Part shown: positions 1 to 7,765 of the stretch, one piece after another
Numbering within the stretch: the first letter of the stretch is position 1
How the letters are laid out: the number at the start of each line of letters is the position of its first letter
Assembly (NCBI GenBank): GCA_964346275.1
Contig: CAYFUR010000016.1
Span: 1 to 46,143 of the forward strand
Direction of reading: 5' to 3'
DNA from: CAYFUR01 sp964346275
GTDB taxonomy: Bacteria > Sumerlaeota > Sumerlaeia > SLMS01
Length of the DNA stretch: 46,143 nucleotides
Program-made: the position numbers and the translations under genes
The notes under the pieces: generated by a model
What the model was told of the DNA's origin: nothing
What the model saw: only the letters and a program-made list of their open reading frames with translations
The model's database searches: none

Positions 1-681
1 CACTACTACACCAACGCCATCTCACTCTATCCCCGCGCCGGACGGTTCTATATCGGCTTCCCCATGCGCTTTGTTCCCGGACGCCAAACCATTGGGGCCG
101 AAGACACCTCAATCGACGGTGTTTCCGACGCCGTGATGATCACCAGCCGCGACGGGCTCCATTTTCGCCGCACTTTTCGCGAAGCCTTCCTCCGGCCGGG
201 CCGCGACGAGGACAACTGGGGTGCCGCCCATGGAAATCAAACCATTCTGAACGGGTTGATCTCCACCTCCCCGGAAGAGATTTCCCTCTACTGGTTTGAA
301 GATTACGGCAAGGGCTACGACGTGGGGCCGCGTATTCGCCGGGGCACGCTGCGGCGCGACGGATTCACTTCTCTTCAGGCCGGATATCAGCCCGGCCAGG
401 CCGTGACGGTGCCGATCCAGGCGGGCGGCACGGAATTGCGGATCAATTTCGCCAGCTCCGCCGTGGGCTATGTGAAGGTGGAACTCCAATCGCCTGTCGG
501 CGAGCCTCTTGATGGATATACGCTCGCCGATTCCGAGGAAATCTATGGAGATGAACTCGACCGAATTGTTCGTTGGGACGGCGGCAGCGATCTCTCGAAA
601 CTCGCAGGGAGAGAAGTGAAGCTGAAATTCCAGCTAAAAGACGCCGACCTCTTTGCCCTGCAATTCACCGGGGACGAATGA
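1..681 (+). CDS. C-terminal part of a secreted glycosidase-like (five-bladed propeller type) protein
   Basis: The frame is open from base 1 and ends at TGA 679-681, so the gene is cut at its 5' end and about 226 codons are visible. The remaining part has the alternating aromatic/glycine strand pattern of the sialidase/GH32/GH43-like propeller proteins common in Planctomycetota and Verrucomicrobiota: a run around YWFEDYGKGYDVGPRIRRGTL, then a compact C-terminal beta-sandwich with ELRINFASS, YVKVEL and LKFQLKDADLFALQF. In such proteins the C-terminal module follows a sugar-binding propeller. The catalytic residues would lie upstream of the window, so substrate and activity cannot be judged. The internal ATG at 64 is not the true start, because coding sequence clearly continues upstream. 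The family assignment rests on pattern recognition only. Confidence 0.6.
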   Translation, partial: HYYTNAISLYPRAGRFYIGFPMRFVPGRQTIGAEDTSIDGVSDAVMITSRDGLHFRRTFREAFLRPGRDEDNWGAAHGNQTILNGLISTSPEEISLYWFEDYGKGYDVGPRIRRGTLRRDGFTSLQAGYQPGQAVTVPIQAGGTELRINFASSAVGYVKVELQSPVGEPLDGYTLADSEEIYGDELDRIVRWDGGSDLSKLAGREVKLKFQLKDADLFALQFTGDE

Positions 682-937
682 CTGCTTTCCTTCGAACTCC
701 CCGGAGTGATTGAACAGCGATGCATGCCAGCAAATAGACGGCAAAATTCATGGGATTCATTTGTTGCGGTAATTGCCATGAAAGACCAAAAGAGATTCAA
801 GTCAGCAAAGGGAATTTGGACCGGCAGCGCCGGGAACACTTTGCGGGGCCCAGAATCCCGTTGCCTTCCCATCCTTCCCACCCGGTAATGAAGCCCCCCG
901 ATGCTGGCGAACTCTCCAAAACAAGCGGCGGCACACT
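682..937. other. Intergenic region between the propeller gene and the M14 peptidase
   Basis: This 256-base stretch has no convincing gene. A 60-codon open frame at 706-888 has no ribosome binding site and an Arg/Pro-rich composition. I saw no clear sigma-70 promoter or strong hairpin. It presumably holds the promoter of the downstream peptidase gene. Confidence 0.4.
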
Positions 938-2206
938 ATGCGTTTTCTTCCTCAGCGTTTCGCTTTCTGCCTGGCACTGGCAGCGACGGCCTGGGTGGCT
1001 CCGGCACAAATCACCTTCGATTCCTCCTTCGAAAGCGGGAATGGCACTGCCTTTGCCTCGACCGGGCCTTCCTCCTACGATTTCCGCATCGAGCCCGATT
1101 CCAATTCCAGCGACCGGCAATGGTACTATTTCGAGGTCAACGGCGCCTCCGGCCAGACGCTCACTTTTCGCCTCCTCGACCGGGACGACACCAATGTGTC
1201 CGGCCACTGGCCCACCGCCGTCCCCGTCTATTCCACCGATGGCGGCGCCACCTGGGATCACGTCACCGGCAGCATTTCCAGCACCACAACCACCTACTCC
1301 TTCACTCAGGCGATTCCCTCCGACTCGATCCGTTTCGCTTTCCATTTTCCTTACACAACAACGCGCGCCTATACAAAGATCGCCGAATGGGCATCCGACC
1401 CTCTCGTGGAAAAGGAAACCCTGGGCCAGAGCGTCCAGGGCCGTCCCATGGAATACCTGCGCATCACCAATTCCACCATTCCCGACGACGAAAAGCTGGC
1501 CTTTTGGATCATCTCCCGCCAGCACTCCGCCGAGGTCACCGGCTCCTACACGATGGAAGGATTCATGGAGTTCCTCCTGTCAAACGATCCCGATGCCCGG
1601 GCGCTCCGCGCCGAAGCCATCATCCACGCCGTGCCCCTCATGAATCCCGACGGCGCGTATATCGGCAACTATCGCGATAATTCCCAGGGCGTGAACCTCA
1701 ACCGCGTCTGGGATGGCTCGGCGAATATGACCACTTCTCCGGAGGTCCGCCTCGTTCAGGACCGCATCCAGCAAACCATCACCGAGGCCGACGGCGATTA
1801 CGTCTTCTTTGCCGATATACACAGCACCTCCGGCCGCGGGCCGCACTTTGCCTTTCACGCCGATGCCAGCCAGGAGCCGCCCCTCTATCCCACGCCCTCC
1901 ACCTATCACGAGGACTCCGAGCAATTCCTTTCCCTCGTCAACCAGGCCGCGCCGCTCTTCAATCCCAATCGCGGCGAAACGAGTTCCACGGCGCAGACGC
2001 TTGCCTACCACCGCGAGCGCATCCAGCACGGCGTGCTCGCCTTTACCTTCGAGGGCACGTATATCTTCCAGGATTTCGGCCCCAACGCCGGAGACTTCCA
2101 GACGCCGGAAACCCATCGCCTCGTTGGAGCGGCCATCGGCCGCGCCCTCGTTGATTATTACGAACTGGAGCAGCCACCGGCCCGCACCGCCTGGACGATG
2201 TACTGA
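938..2206 (+). CDS. Secreted M14-family zinc carboxypeptidase with CCP/Nna1-like N domain
   Basis: The 422-residue protein starts with a Sec signal peptide (positive MRFLPQR, hydrophobic core, APA cleavage region near residue 23). Residues about 25-150 form a beta-rich domain with WYYFEVNGASGQTLTFRLLD, resembling the N domain of cytosolic carboxypeptidases (AGBL/Nna1). The M14 catalytic domain follows. The first zinc motif is H196-S-A-E199, the substrate-binding motif NLNR lies near residue 253, the third zinc ligand is H295 in ADIHS, and the general-base glutamate is E372 in TFEGT. All expected catalytic residues are therefore present. It should remove C-terminal residues from peptides outside the cytoplasm; specificity cannot be read. 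It converges with rarD across a 154-base spacer. Confidence 0.85.
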   Translation: MRFLPQRFAFCLALAATAWVAPAQITFDSSFESGNGTAFASTGPSSYDFRIEPDSNSSDRQWYYFEVNGASGQTLTFRLLDRDDTNVSGHWPTAVPVYSTDGGATWDHVTGSISSTTTTYSFTQAIPSDSIRFAFHFPYTTTRAYTKIAEWASDPLVEKETLGQSVQGRPMEYLRITNSTIPDDEKLAFWIISRQHSAEVTGSYTMEGFMEFLLSNDPDARALRAEAIIHAVPLMNPDGAYIGNYRDNSQGVNLNRVWDGSANMTTSPEVRLVQDRIQQTITEADGDYVFFADIHSTSGRGPHFAFHADASQEPPLYPTPSTYHEDSEQFLSLVNQAAPLFNPNRGETSSTAQTLAYHRERIQHGVLAFTFEGTYIFQDFGPNAGDFQTPETHRLVGAAIGRALVDYYELEQPPARTAWTMY

Positions 2207-2233
2207 AGCAATCTTCAAACTATGCCCGGATAA

Positions 2234-2315
2234 GGGCACTCATCCTCGTCATCTTTATCCTCCTCGGGAAGAGATGCCTCTGTTGCAGGAGAGGATGAAG
2301 GCCATTTCATGGTTG
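2234..2315. repeat. Dispersed triplet-core intergenic repeat, copy A
   Basis: The copy runs from GGGCACTCATCCTCGTC through a (TCN)n run ending CTCCTCGGG near 2267. It then continues with an AAGAGATGCCT and GTTGCAGGAGAGG arm that matches the arm of copy C (11221 onwards). It lies between the converging ends of the M14 peptidase and rarD. It has no coding signal: the triplet run is open in several frames only because of its periodicity. Confidence 0.5.
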
Positions 2316-2360
2316 GCAAACGATTGTCGATGATTTCGGGAGAGCATTCCGCAACCCCGA

Positions 2361-3284
2361 CTAACCGGCCCGCTGGCGCCTTCGGTGCTGCACCATGTCG
2401 TATGTATAGAACGCCAGCGCCGCCCAGATCGCCGCAAAGGCGACGGCGTGGTGCCCCGTAAACGGCTCGCCGAAGAGCGCCACCGCCGTGATAAGCTGCA
2501 ACGTGGGCGTGATATACTGCATGAATCCGATGGCGGAAAGAGGCAGCCGCCGCGCCGCGCCCGCGAACAGAATCAGCGGCACCGCCGTCACGATCCCCGC
2601 GAACGGAAGCGCCAGAATCGTCATCGCGCTGCCATGAAAAATGGCCAGGCCGTCCTGCGTTTCCAGGAATCCCATCACCAGCAGGAGCACCGGCGTGATC
2701 AGCGCCGTCTCCACCGCAAGCCCGCCCACGGAATCCACCAGTGCCATCTTTCTCAGCAGGCCGTAGAAACCAAAACTGAAGGCGAGAAAAAGCGAAATCC
2801 AGGGCAGCTCGCCCAGCCGCAGCGTCATGTAGAGCACGCCCAGCGCCGCCAGAACCAGCGCGACCTGTTGCTTTCGTCGCAGCCGTTCGCTGAAAAAAAG
2901 AAACCCCAGCAGCACGCTGATCAGCGGATTGATGTAATAGCCCAGGCTGGCATGGCTCAATCGATCTGTATAGACAGCCCAGAGAAAACCCAGCCAGTTC
3001 CCAGTGATCGCAATCGTCGATGCCAGCAGCAACAGCCGCGTCCGCCGCACCCGCAAGGCCACCCGCAGCCGGTTCCACCCCCCGAGAAACGCGATCAGCA
3101 GCGCCGTCATGACCAGCGACCAGATCACCCGGTGGCCGAGGAGCTCCACGACATTCACATGCCTCAGCGATTTAATGTAAACCGGCAGCACCAGCCCCCA
3201 CCACAGATACGCCCCGAGGCCAAAGGTGATGCCCTTGGCAAAGGCCGCTTCCGGTGACTCCTCTTGAATGGGATCCTGGCTCAT
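2361..3284 (-). CDS. rarD: EamA/DMT-superfamily permease, RarD type
   Basis: The 307-residue protein has about ten hydrophobic segments arranged as two EamA repeats, with the RarD-typical run near the N-terminus (GAYLWWGLVLPVYIK, then HRVIWSLV) and YYINPLISVLLGFLFFSERL in the middle. RarD proteins are inner-membrane drug/metabolite transporters named for chloramphenicol sensitivity; the physiological substrate is generally unknown. Length fits the family (about 290-300). The start is ATG at 3284. It stands alone on the minus strand and converges with the preceding peptidase gene, so no operon partner suggests a substrate. Confidence 0.9.
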   Translation of the reverse strand: MSQDPIQEESPEAAFAKGITFGLGAYLWWGLVLPVYIKSLRHVNVVELLGHRVIWSLVMTALLIAFLGGWNRLRVALRVRRTRLLLLASTIAITGNWLGFLWAVYTDRLSHASLGYYINPLISVLLGFLFFSERLRRKQQVALVLAALGVLYMTLRLGELPWISLFLAFSFGFYGLLRKMALVDSVGGLAVETALITPVLLLVMGFLETQDGLAIFHGSAMTILALPFAGIVTAVPLILFAGAARRLPLSAIGFMQYITPTLQLITAVALFGEPFTGHHAVAFAAIWAALAFYTYDMVQHRRRQRAG

Positions 3285-3475
3285 GGCGGCGCCATCCCGC
3301 CACGGTGGGCCAAGGCAGCGCCACCGGAAAAACGGTCAAGCCGGAATTCATGAGAGCGTGACGGTTTCGTGAAAATCAACTCTCCCGAAGGCGGCCGCCC
3401 GGAAAAGCTTGCCAATTCGTATCTCCACCCACTTTATTCACCCTGAACATTCCTCCAGCAAAAAGGGCCCTCGCC

Positions 3476-3991
3476 ATGACACTTGGAGAAGCACTCGCCC
3501 AGGAATTCGAGTTCGAATCCGCCCTGACACGCCGCATGATCGAACGCGTCCCCGAGGACAAGCTCGACTGGGCGCCGCACGAGAAATCCAACACCCTCGG
3601 CCAACTCGTTTGCCACCTGGTCGAGAATCCGAGTTGGGCCCAGGCCATGTTCAATGAGGACGAATTTGAGATGGGGCCGGACTATCAGCCCTATGTCGCG
3701 GATTCCCGCGCCCGGATGCTCGAGGACTTTGACGCCAATGTCTCCCAGTGCCTCCAGGTCATGTGCGGCGTTCCCGAGGAGAAAATGTATCAGGTCTGGA
3801 AAATGTTCGGCCCCGGCCGAGAGCTGATGCTCGAGATGCCCCGCATCGCCGTCGTGCGCTCTTTTCTGATCAGCCACACGATCCACCACCGCGGCCAGCT
3901 CACCGTTTACTACCGAATGACAGGAGTTCCGGTCCCCGCCATCTACGGACCCAGCGCCGACGAACAGCCCGCCGGCATGCCCGCCGTCTGA
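3476..3991 (+). CDS. DinB-family (DinB/YfiT-like) metal-binding protein
   Basis: The 171-residue protein has the four-helix DinB pattern. The expected metal-binding histidines are present: H47 in LVCHLVE, and H134 and H138 in SHTIHHRGQL near the C-terminus, where the HxxxHRGQ motif is diagnostic. Proteins of this superfamily include thiol-dependent S-transferases (bacillithiol and mycothiol type) and damage-induced proteins of unknown reaction. The start is ATG 3476 and the length is normal. It is a single gene, divergent from rarD and converging with the propeller-like gene at 4129. Confidence 0.85.
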   Translation: MTLGEALAQEFEFESALTRRMIERVPEDKLDWAPHEKSNTLGQLVCHLVENPSWAQAMFNEDEFEMGPDYQPYVADSRARMLEDFDANVSQCLQVMCGVPEEKMYQVWKMFGPGRELMLEMPRIAVVRSFLISHTIHHRGQLTVYYRMTGVPVPAIYGPSADEQPAGMPAV

Positions 3992-4013
3992 AGAAGAAGG
4001 TAAGGACGACAGC

Positions 4014-4061
4014 CATCTCATCCTCATGATCATCGTCTTCCAACTTCGGAAGAGGGAGCCA
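4014..4061. repeat. Dispersed triplet-core intergenic repeat, copy B (short)
   Basis: CATCTCATCCTCATGATCAT opens the triplet run, followed by CAACTTCGGAAGAGGGAGCC. The second part matches the CAAGTTGCAGAAGAGGGCGCC arm of copy C. The copy again lies between two converging genes (DinB protein and the 417-residue secreted protein). Confidence 0.45.
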
Positions 4062-4128
4062 GATAGAAGAAGGGGAATGGGCTTTCGCTCTGCCCATCCC
4101 CGCAACCTAAGCGAGTTTTCAGGCTCGT

Positions 4129-5382
4129 TCAATCCCTGATCGGAACCCGGTAAACGGTCCCCGAGGCACCTTCCTGCCAGGAATAACCGTCGCCCGATGT
4201 GATATACAGCCAATCGCCGTGGACCAGGATGTTTTCACTCTTCATACTCGAATTATTTGTCAGGGCCGCGGCATCCGCCCACGGCTCTTCCTGCCCATTC
4301 CGCGCATCGAACACGCTCTCCGGATCCGGCTGGAAGCGGTAGACCCGCGACGGCTTGGCCGACACAACGTAGACCCTGCCTTCACTGTCTATATCCATAT
4401 CCGTCAAATCCGCGGAATGCCCCGTCTCGCGGTTCCAGGGGTCGAACCGGGCGAGCAACTGCGCCTCGATCGGCCGCACCGGACTGTAGCCCTCGTCGAG
4501 ACGGATGCGGATGATCTCCGAAGTCGTCCGGTAGGCGATATACAGCCATCCATCATGATAAGCCAGCGCGCTCTGCCCTTCGTAAACCTGCGGCCCCAGG
4601 CCCTCCACGTTCACCGTTGCTCCCATGACGTGCTCCGAGGGGGGCGGTCCGGCGTAAGGATTCTTGGCGAGCGGCTTGAGATCGTAACGCACCAGCGCGC
4701 TGTTGTCCTTTGCCGCCGCGTAGAGCCAGCGCCCCAGCGCCAGGCAGTTGTCCGCCCCCTTCAGCCATCCATGGGGCGGTGGATTCTTAACCGGATCGTG
4801 ATGCGGATACTCCGCGCCAGCCTCTGGATTGTGGCGCTCGACATTGTGCCACCGCTCCGTCCGCAGGTCGTAACGCAGTAAGCCATCGGTAAAGTTCTTG
4901 GAGAATGCCGGATCGGTCGGAGACTTCTTTTCCAGATCTACGCCGCTGAAGGCGCAAAGATAGAAACTCTGCGTCGGCTCGTGGAAACGCAGCGTGCAGT
5001 AGGGCCGGTCCGTCCGCGTGTCGCTCTCCGGCGGAGATGACGTGCGGTCCCAAAGCTTGAACGGCGGATCCGTCGGGCGCGCGAAGATCTCCCCGTTGTT
5101 CCGGATTTTCTCTCCAACGTATCCGTCGGAATAGGGCTCGCTCACCTCCGGGTCCACGCGGAAAATCGTTCCCGCCTGGTCATTCACTTCCGCGCTCACG
5201 CCGCCCGCGCCGCGCACGCGCCCACGCGCCAGCACATACAGGTCCCCATCCATCATCACCAGGCCCCGGGGAAAGGGCACCGCCGTGGTAACGCGTTCGA
5301 TCGTTTTCGCGGTCCCGCCAGCCCAGAGCGAGCTCGGCGCCAGCAGGCAAAGAATCAACAACAACCGGATTGCACGGGGCAT
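4129..5382 (-). CDS. Secreted protein of unknown function, probably a beta-propeller
   Basis: The 417-residue protein has a clear Sec signal peptide (MPRAIRLLLILCLLAPSSLWA, cleavage near residue 21). The ATG at 5382 is preceded by AGAGGAG at 8 bases spacing, which fixes the start. The mature part repeats short blocks of the type DGDLYVLARGRV, DGWLYIAYRTTSEIIRIRL, DSEGRVYVVSAKPSRVYRF and HGDWLYITSGDGYSW. That is the blade pattern of NHL/YVTN/SMP-30-like propellers. No catalytic signature is visible. It is probably periplasmic or extracellular. It is divergent from the CARF-HEPN gene with a 142-base shared upstream region. Confidence 0.65.
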   Translation of the reverse strand: MPRAIRLLLILCLLAPSSLWAGGTAKTIERVTTAVPFPRGLVMMDGDLYVLARGRVRGAGGVSAEVNDQAGTIFRVDPEVSEPYSDGYVGEKIRNNGEIFARPTDPPFKLWDRTSSPPESDTRTDRPYCTLRFHEPTQSFYLCAFSGVDLEKKSPTDPAFSKNFTDGLLRYDLRTERWHNVERHNPEAGAEYPHHDPVKNPPPHGWLKGADNCLALGRWLYAAAKDNSALVRYDLKPLAKNPYAGPPPSEHVMGATVNVEGLGPQVYEGQSALAYHDGWLYIAYRTTSEIIRIRLDEGYSPVRPIEAQLLARFDPWNRETGHSADLTDMDIDSEGRVYVVSAKPSRVYRFQPDPESVFDARNGQEEPWADAAALTNNSSMKSENILVHGDWLYITSGDGYSWQEGASGTVYRVPIRD

Positions 5383-5506
5383 CTCTCATACTCCTCTAAT
5401 ATGAAATCCCACGAACGCTCTCACCAGCCTTCTCTTCGTGCAAGGAAACTCCGGAAAGAGATTGCTTGCTCCCCGCCGCCTCCTTTCACCAAATGATTCC
5501 TTCAAT

Positions 5507-5516
5507 TTTCCGGAAA
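5507..5516. promoter_or_regulatory. Perfect 10-bp palindrome upstream of the CARF-HEPN gene
   Basis: TTTCCGGAAA is a perfect inverted repeat ending 8 bases before ATG 5525. A related CTCCGGAAA half lies near 5450. Its position could suit a repressor or translational operator, but a 10-bp palindrome can occur by chance. Confidence 0.2.
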
Positions 5517-5524
5517 CGAATGAG

Positions 5525-6898
5525 ATGAATCACATGGATGAACTGCCCAAGGGCAAGGCCCACCTCGTCACTATTGGCACCACGCCGCCTGGTATGACTG
5601 ATGATGTCGTCGAAGCGCTTATCGCCGATCTCGCATCCTCGCGGCCCAGCCGCGTTGTCGTCCTTGCCACCGCCGATTCCGAGGAAAACGCCCGGCGCCT
5701 CTTTCGCGGTATCAAGATCGCCAAATCGAAGACACACGTGCGCCTTCTCGAATCGGCCCAGTCCCTCGATGAAGCCTATCTCGCAGCGAACGAGGAAATC
5801 GCCGCCCTCTTTTCCAGCGGCGTCGACGCTCACGACATGATCCTTCACTACACCGCCGGCACAAAAGTCATGAGCGCCGGGGCCGTCCTCGCCGCCCTCA
5901 ACAACGACGTCGATTGCATGCGCTATCTCTACAGCGTGGGCCGTGGCCGCCCCTCCGTTCCCATCACCACCCCGACGCGCTCCGTTCTTTGCGACAAGCA
6001 AATGCGCCTCGCCATGCGCCTGCTCTACGAACTCCGCTTCCGCTCCGGCGGCGAAGTCCTTGCCGGCCTCGACCAATCCTTCCTCAGCGAATCCCAGCGC
6101 ACCGAATGGTCCGTTCTCGGCGAGCTGTCCCATGCCTACGAGGATTGGGACCGCTTTCGCGTGGGCGAATTCCTGCGCCGCTATCGCGCCATTGAGAAAC
6201 AACTCGCCGAGTTGCCTTCCCTCGCCGATTTCCAACTCAAGAAAAGCCAGCTTCGATCCCTGGAAAAAATCGTCGCCGCGGAAACCGCCGACGGTATTTA
6301 TCCCGACGAATTACTCATCGATCTCTTTAATAACGCCATTCGCCGTCTCGTGGAAGGCCGTCCCGACGATGCCCTCATCCGCCTCCACCGTGCCGCCGAG
6401 CTATACGCCCAGGGCGTCCTCATGGCCGAATTCGGCATCCGCACCGATGACGTCGATATACGCAAGGTTCCCCCGCGCAGCCGCACCTCCTTCGAGGCGG
6501 AACGCCGCCTCGACGACGCCAAGATCAAAATCGGCCTGCGCAAGAGCTATGAACTCCTCGAAGTCCTCGACAACCCTATCGGCCACGCTTATCGCGAGCG
6601 CGAAACCTTTCGCGATATTCTGGGCGAACGCCGCAATCTCGTTCTCGCCCATGGAACGCGCCCCGCCACCATGCCGCTTGCCATGGCCTTCCTCCGTGAA
6701 GTGGAAGACATGTTCCGCCATCGCATCACCGACCTGCGCCGCCGCGCCGCCGCCGCTCAATTTCCCTGGATCAATAACAAAGACATACTCGAGCAGTTGG
6801 AAAAACGCCCTGTCCCAGAGCGCTGGCCCCTCAACACCGCCGCGGGCAAAAAACGCCGCCGCCGGAGAAAATCCTCCCGGTCGCGCGACAGCGCTTAA
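5525..6898 (+). CDS. Solitary CARF-HEPN protein, Cas02710/Csm6-like predicted nucleotide-activated RNase
   Basis: With the ATG at 5525 the protein has 457 residues. Residues about 12-150 look like a CARF (CRISPR-associated Rossmann) domain: VTIGTTPPGMT at 15-25 forms the first strand-loop, and YTAGTKVMSAGA at 109-120 corresponds to the (T)GGTKxM-type ligand loop of the TIGR02710/Csm6 group. The middle is helical. The C-terminal part has ALIRLHRAAELYAQ (284-297) and ERRNLVLAHG (368-377), an R-x5-H HEPN RNase motif (R370, H376). A Lys/Arg-rich tail ends the protein. By family analogy it would bind a cyclic oligoadenylate-like ligand and cleave RNA. No cas gene or CRISPR array lies in the window. 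The N-terminal extension of the frame to 5438 looks non-coding. The stop shares a TTAA with the converging gene. Confidence 0.75.
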   Translation: MNHMDELPKGKAHLVTIGTTPPGMTDDVVEALIADLASSRPSRVVVLATADSEENARRLFRGIKIAKSKTHVRLLESAQSLDEAYLAANEEIAALFSSGVDAHDMILHYTAGTKVMSAGAVLAALNNDVDCMRYLYSVGRGRPSVPITTPTRSVLCDKQMRLAMRLLYELRFRSGGEVLAGLDQSFLSESQRTEWSVLGELSHAYEDWDRFRVGEFLRRYRAIEKQLAELPSLADFQLKKSQLRSLEKIVAAETADGIYPDELLIDLFNNAIRRLVEGRPDDALIRLHRAAELYAQGVLMAEFGIRTDDVDIRKVPPRSRTSFEAERRLDDAKIKIGLRKSYELLEVLDNPIGHAYRERETFRDILGERRNLVLAHGTRPATMPLAMAFLREVEDMFRHRITDLRRRAAAAQFPWINNKDILEQLEKRPVPERWPLNTAAGKKRRRRRKSSRSRDSA

Positions 6899-7686
6899 TT
6901 CGCTGGTGCCGCCTCGCCGCCGCTTTCCCCCTCCGTCAATCCATTCTGCATTTGCTGTGGAGTCAGGCCTCCTGACTCCACCTCTTGAATGAACGTCACG
7001 AGAACCAACTCGGCAAAGCCCCAGTCCGCTGTCTCTTTCAGCCGGTCCGACCGTGCCTTCACCGTGTTCATCACCTCTTCGCTGACTTGCACATCCGGAA
7101 TATCCAGCTTCCCCTGCGCCGATTCCAGGTCATACCCCGTCCCCGAGAGATCCGCCTCGCTCAACGTCTTATTCATGACCTCCATATCCGACTGCAGCTG
7201 ATCGTAAACCGCCGACAGCCCCTCCACATTTTCCCCCGCCCCCTGTTTCACCGCCGAATACACGAGTCGGGTGATGTAGCTGTATTCGCTCGGCGCCATC
7301 TGGTGCTCGTCCAGCTTATCGGAAAACGTCTGGAAAAACGATGGAAGGAATTCCGCCACGAGATTGTAGTTATCGCCAATGCTTGCCTGGTAATTCTGAT
7401 CCTGAGCCTTGATCGCCATGATCATCTCGTTGCTTTCCAGTTTATCCAGGACCGCCTGGCGCACATCAAACCACGCGTCCAGTCGTTCCGGCTCCAGTTC
7501 CGCTTCCGAGAGCGAGTCCGGCCGAGTGAAGGGATACCTGGATTCCATTTGTTCGATGCTATCGATCGAGGCCGTGAACCCCTGGGCGAATTTCTGGACT
7601 TTCAGAAAGGCGAAAATCCCCAGCCCGGCCAGAATAATGACCGCCAGCAAGGTAACGACACCGCATCCGATGAGCAGTTTTTTCAT
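6895..7686 (-). CDS. Membrane-anchored protein of unknown function
   Basis: The 263-residue protein begins MKKLLIGCGVVTLLAVIILA, a single N-terminal hydrophobic anchor (residues about 4-30). It is followed by a helical, acidic domain without cysteine clusters or recognisable catalytic motifs, and by a Gly/Glu-rich end. The domain probably faces the periplasm. I do not recognise the family. Its stop codon overlaps the stop of the CARF-HEPN gene (shared TTAA at 6895-6898), so the two genes converge with no spacer and could produce antisense transcripts into each other. The head-to-head neighbour on the other side is trpF, 79 bases away. Confidence 0.7.
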   Translation of the reverse strand: MKKLLIGCGVVTLLAVIILAGLGIFAFLKVQKFAQGFTASIDSIEQMESRYPFTRPDSLSEAELEPERLDAWFDVRQAVLDKLESNEMIMAIKAQDQNYQASIGDNYNLVAEFLPSFFQTFSDKLDEHQMAPSEYSYITRLVYSAVKQGAGENVEGLSAVYDQLQSDMEVMNKTLSEADLSGTGYDLESAQGKLDIPDVQVSEEVMNTVKARSDRLKETADWGFAELVLVTFIQEVESGGLTPQQMQNGLTEGESGGEAAPAN

Positions 7687-7765
7687 GACGCTTGATCTCC
7701 CGAGGCATTGAACGCCAGAATGTCCCCACAGCGCTTAAGGCGCAATCAATTACTATGGACACAAG

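Noticed and set aside
706..888. 60-codon ORF between the first two genes
   Set aside because: It has no ribosome binding site, an Arg/Pro-rich end and no recognisable feature.
3505..3525. GTTCGAATCC-like tRNA T-arm sequence
   Set aside because: It lies inside the DinB-family coding sequence and has no acceptor or anticodon arms around it.
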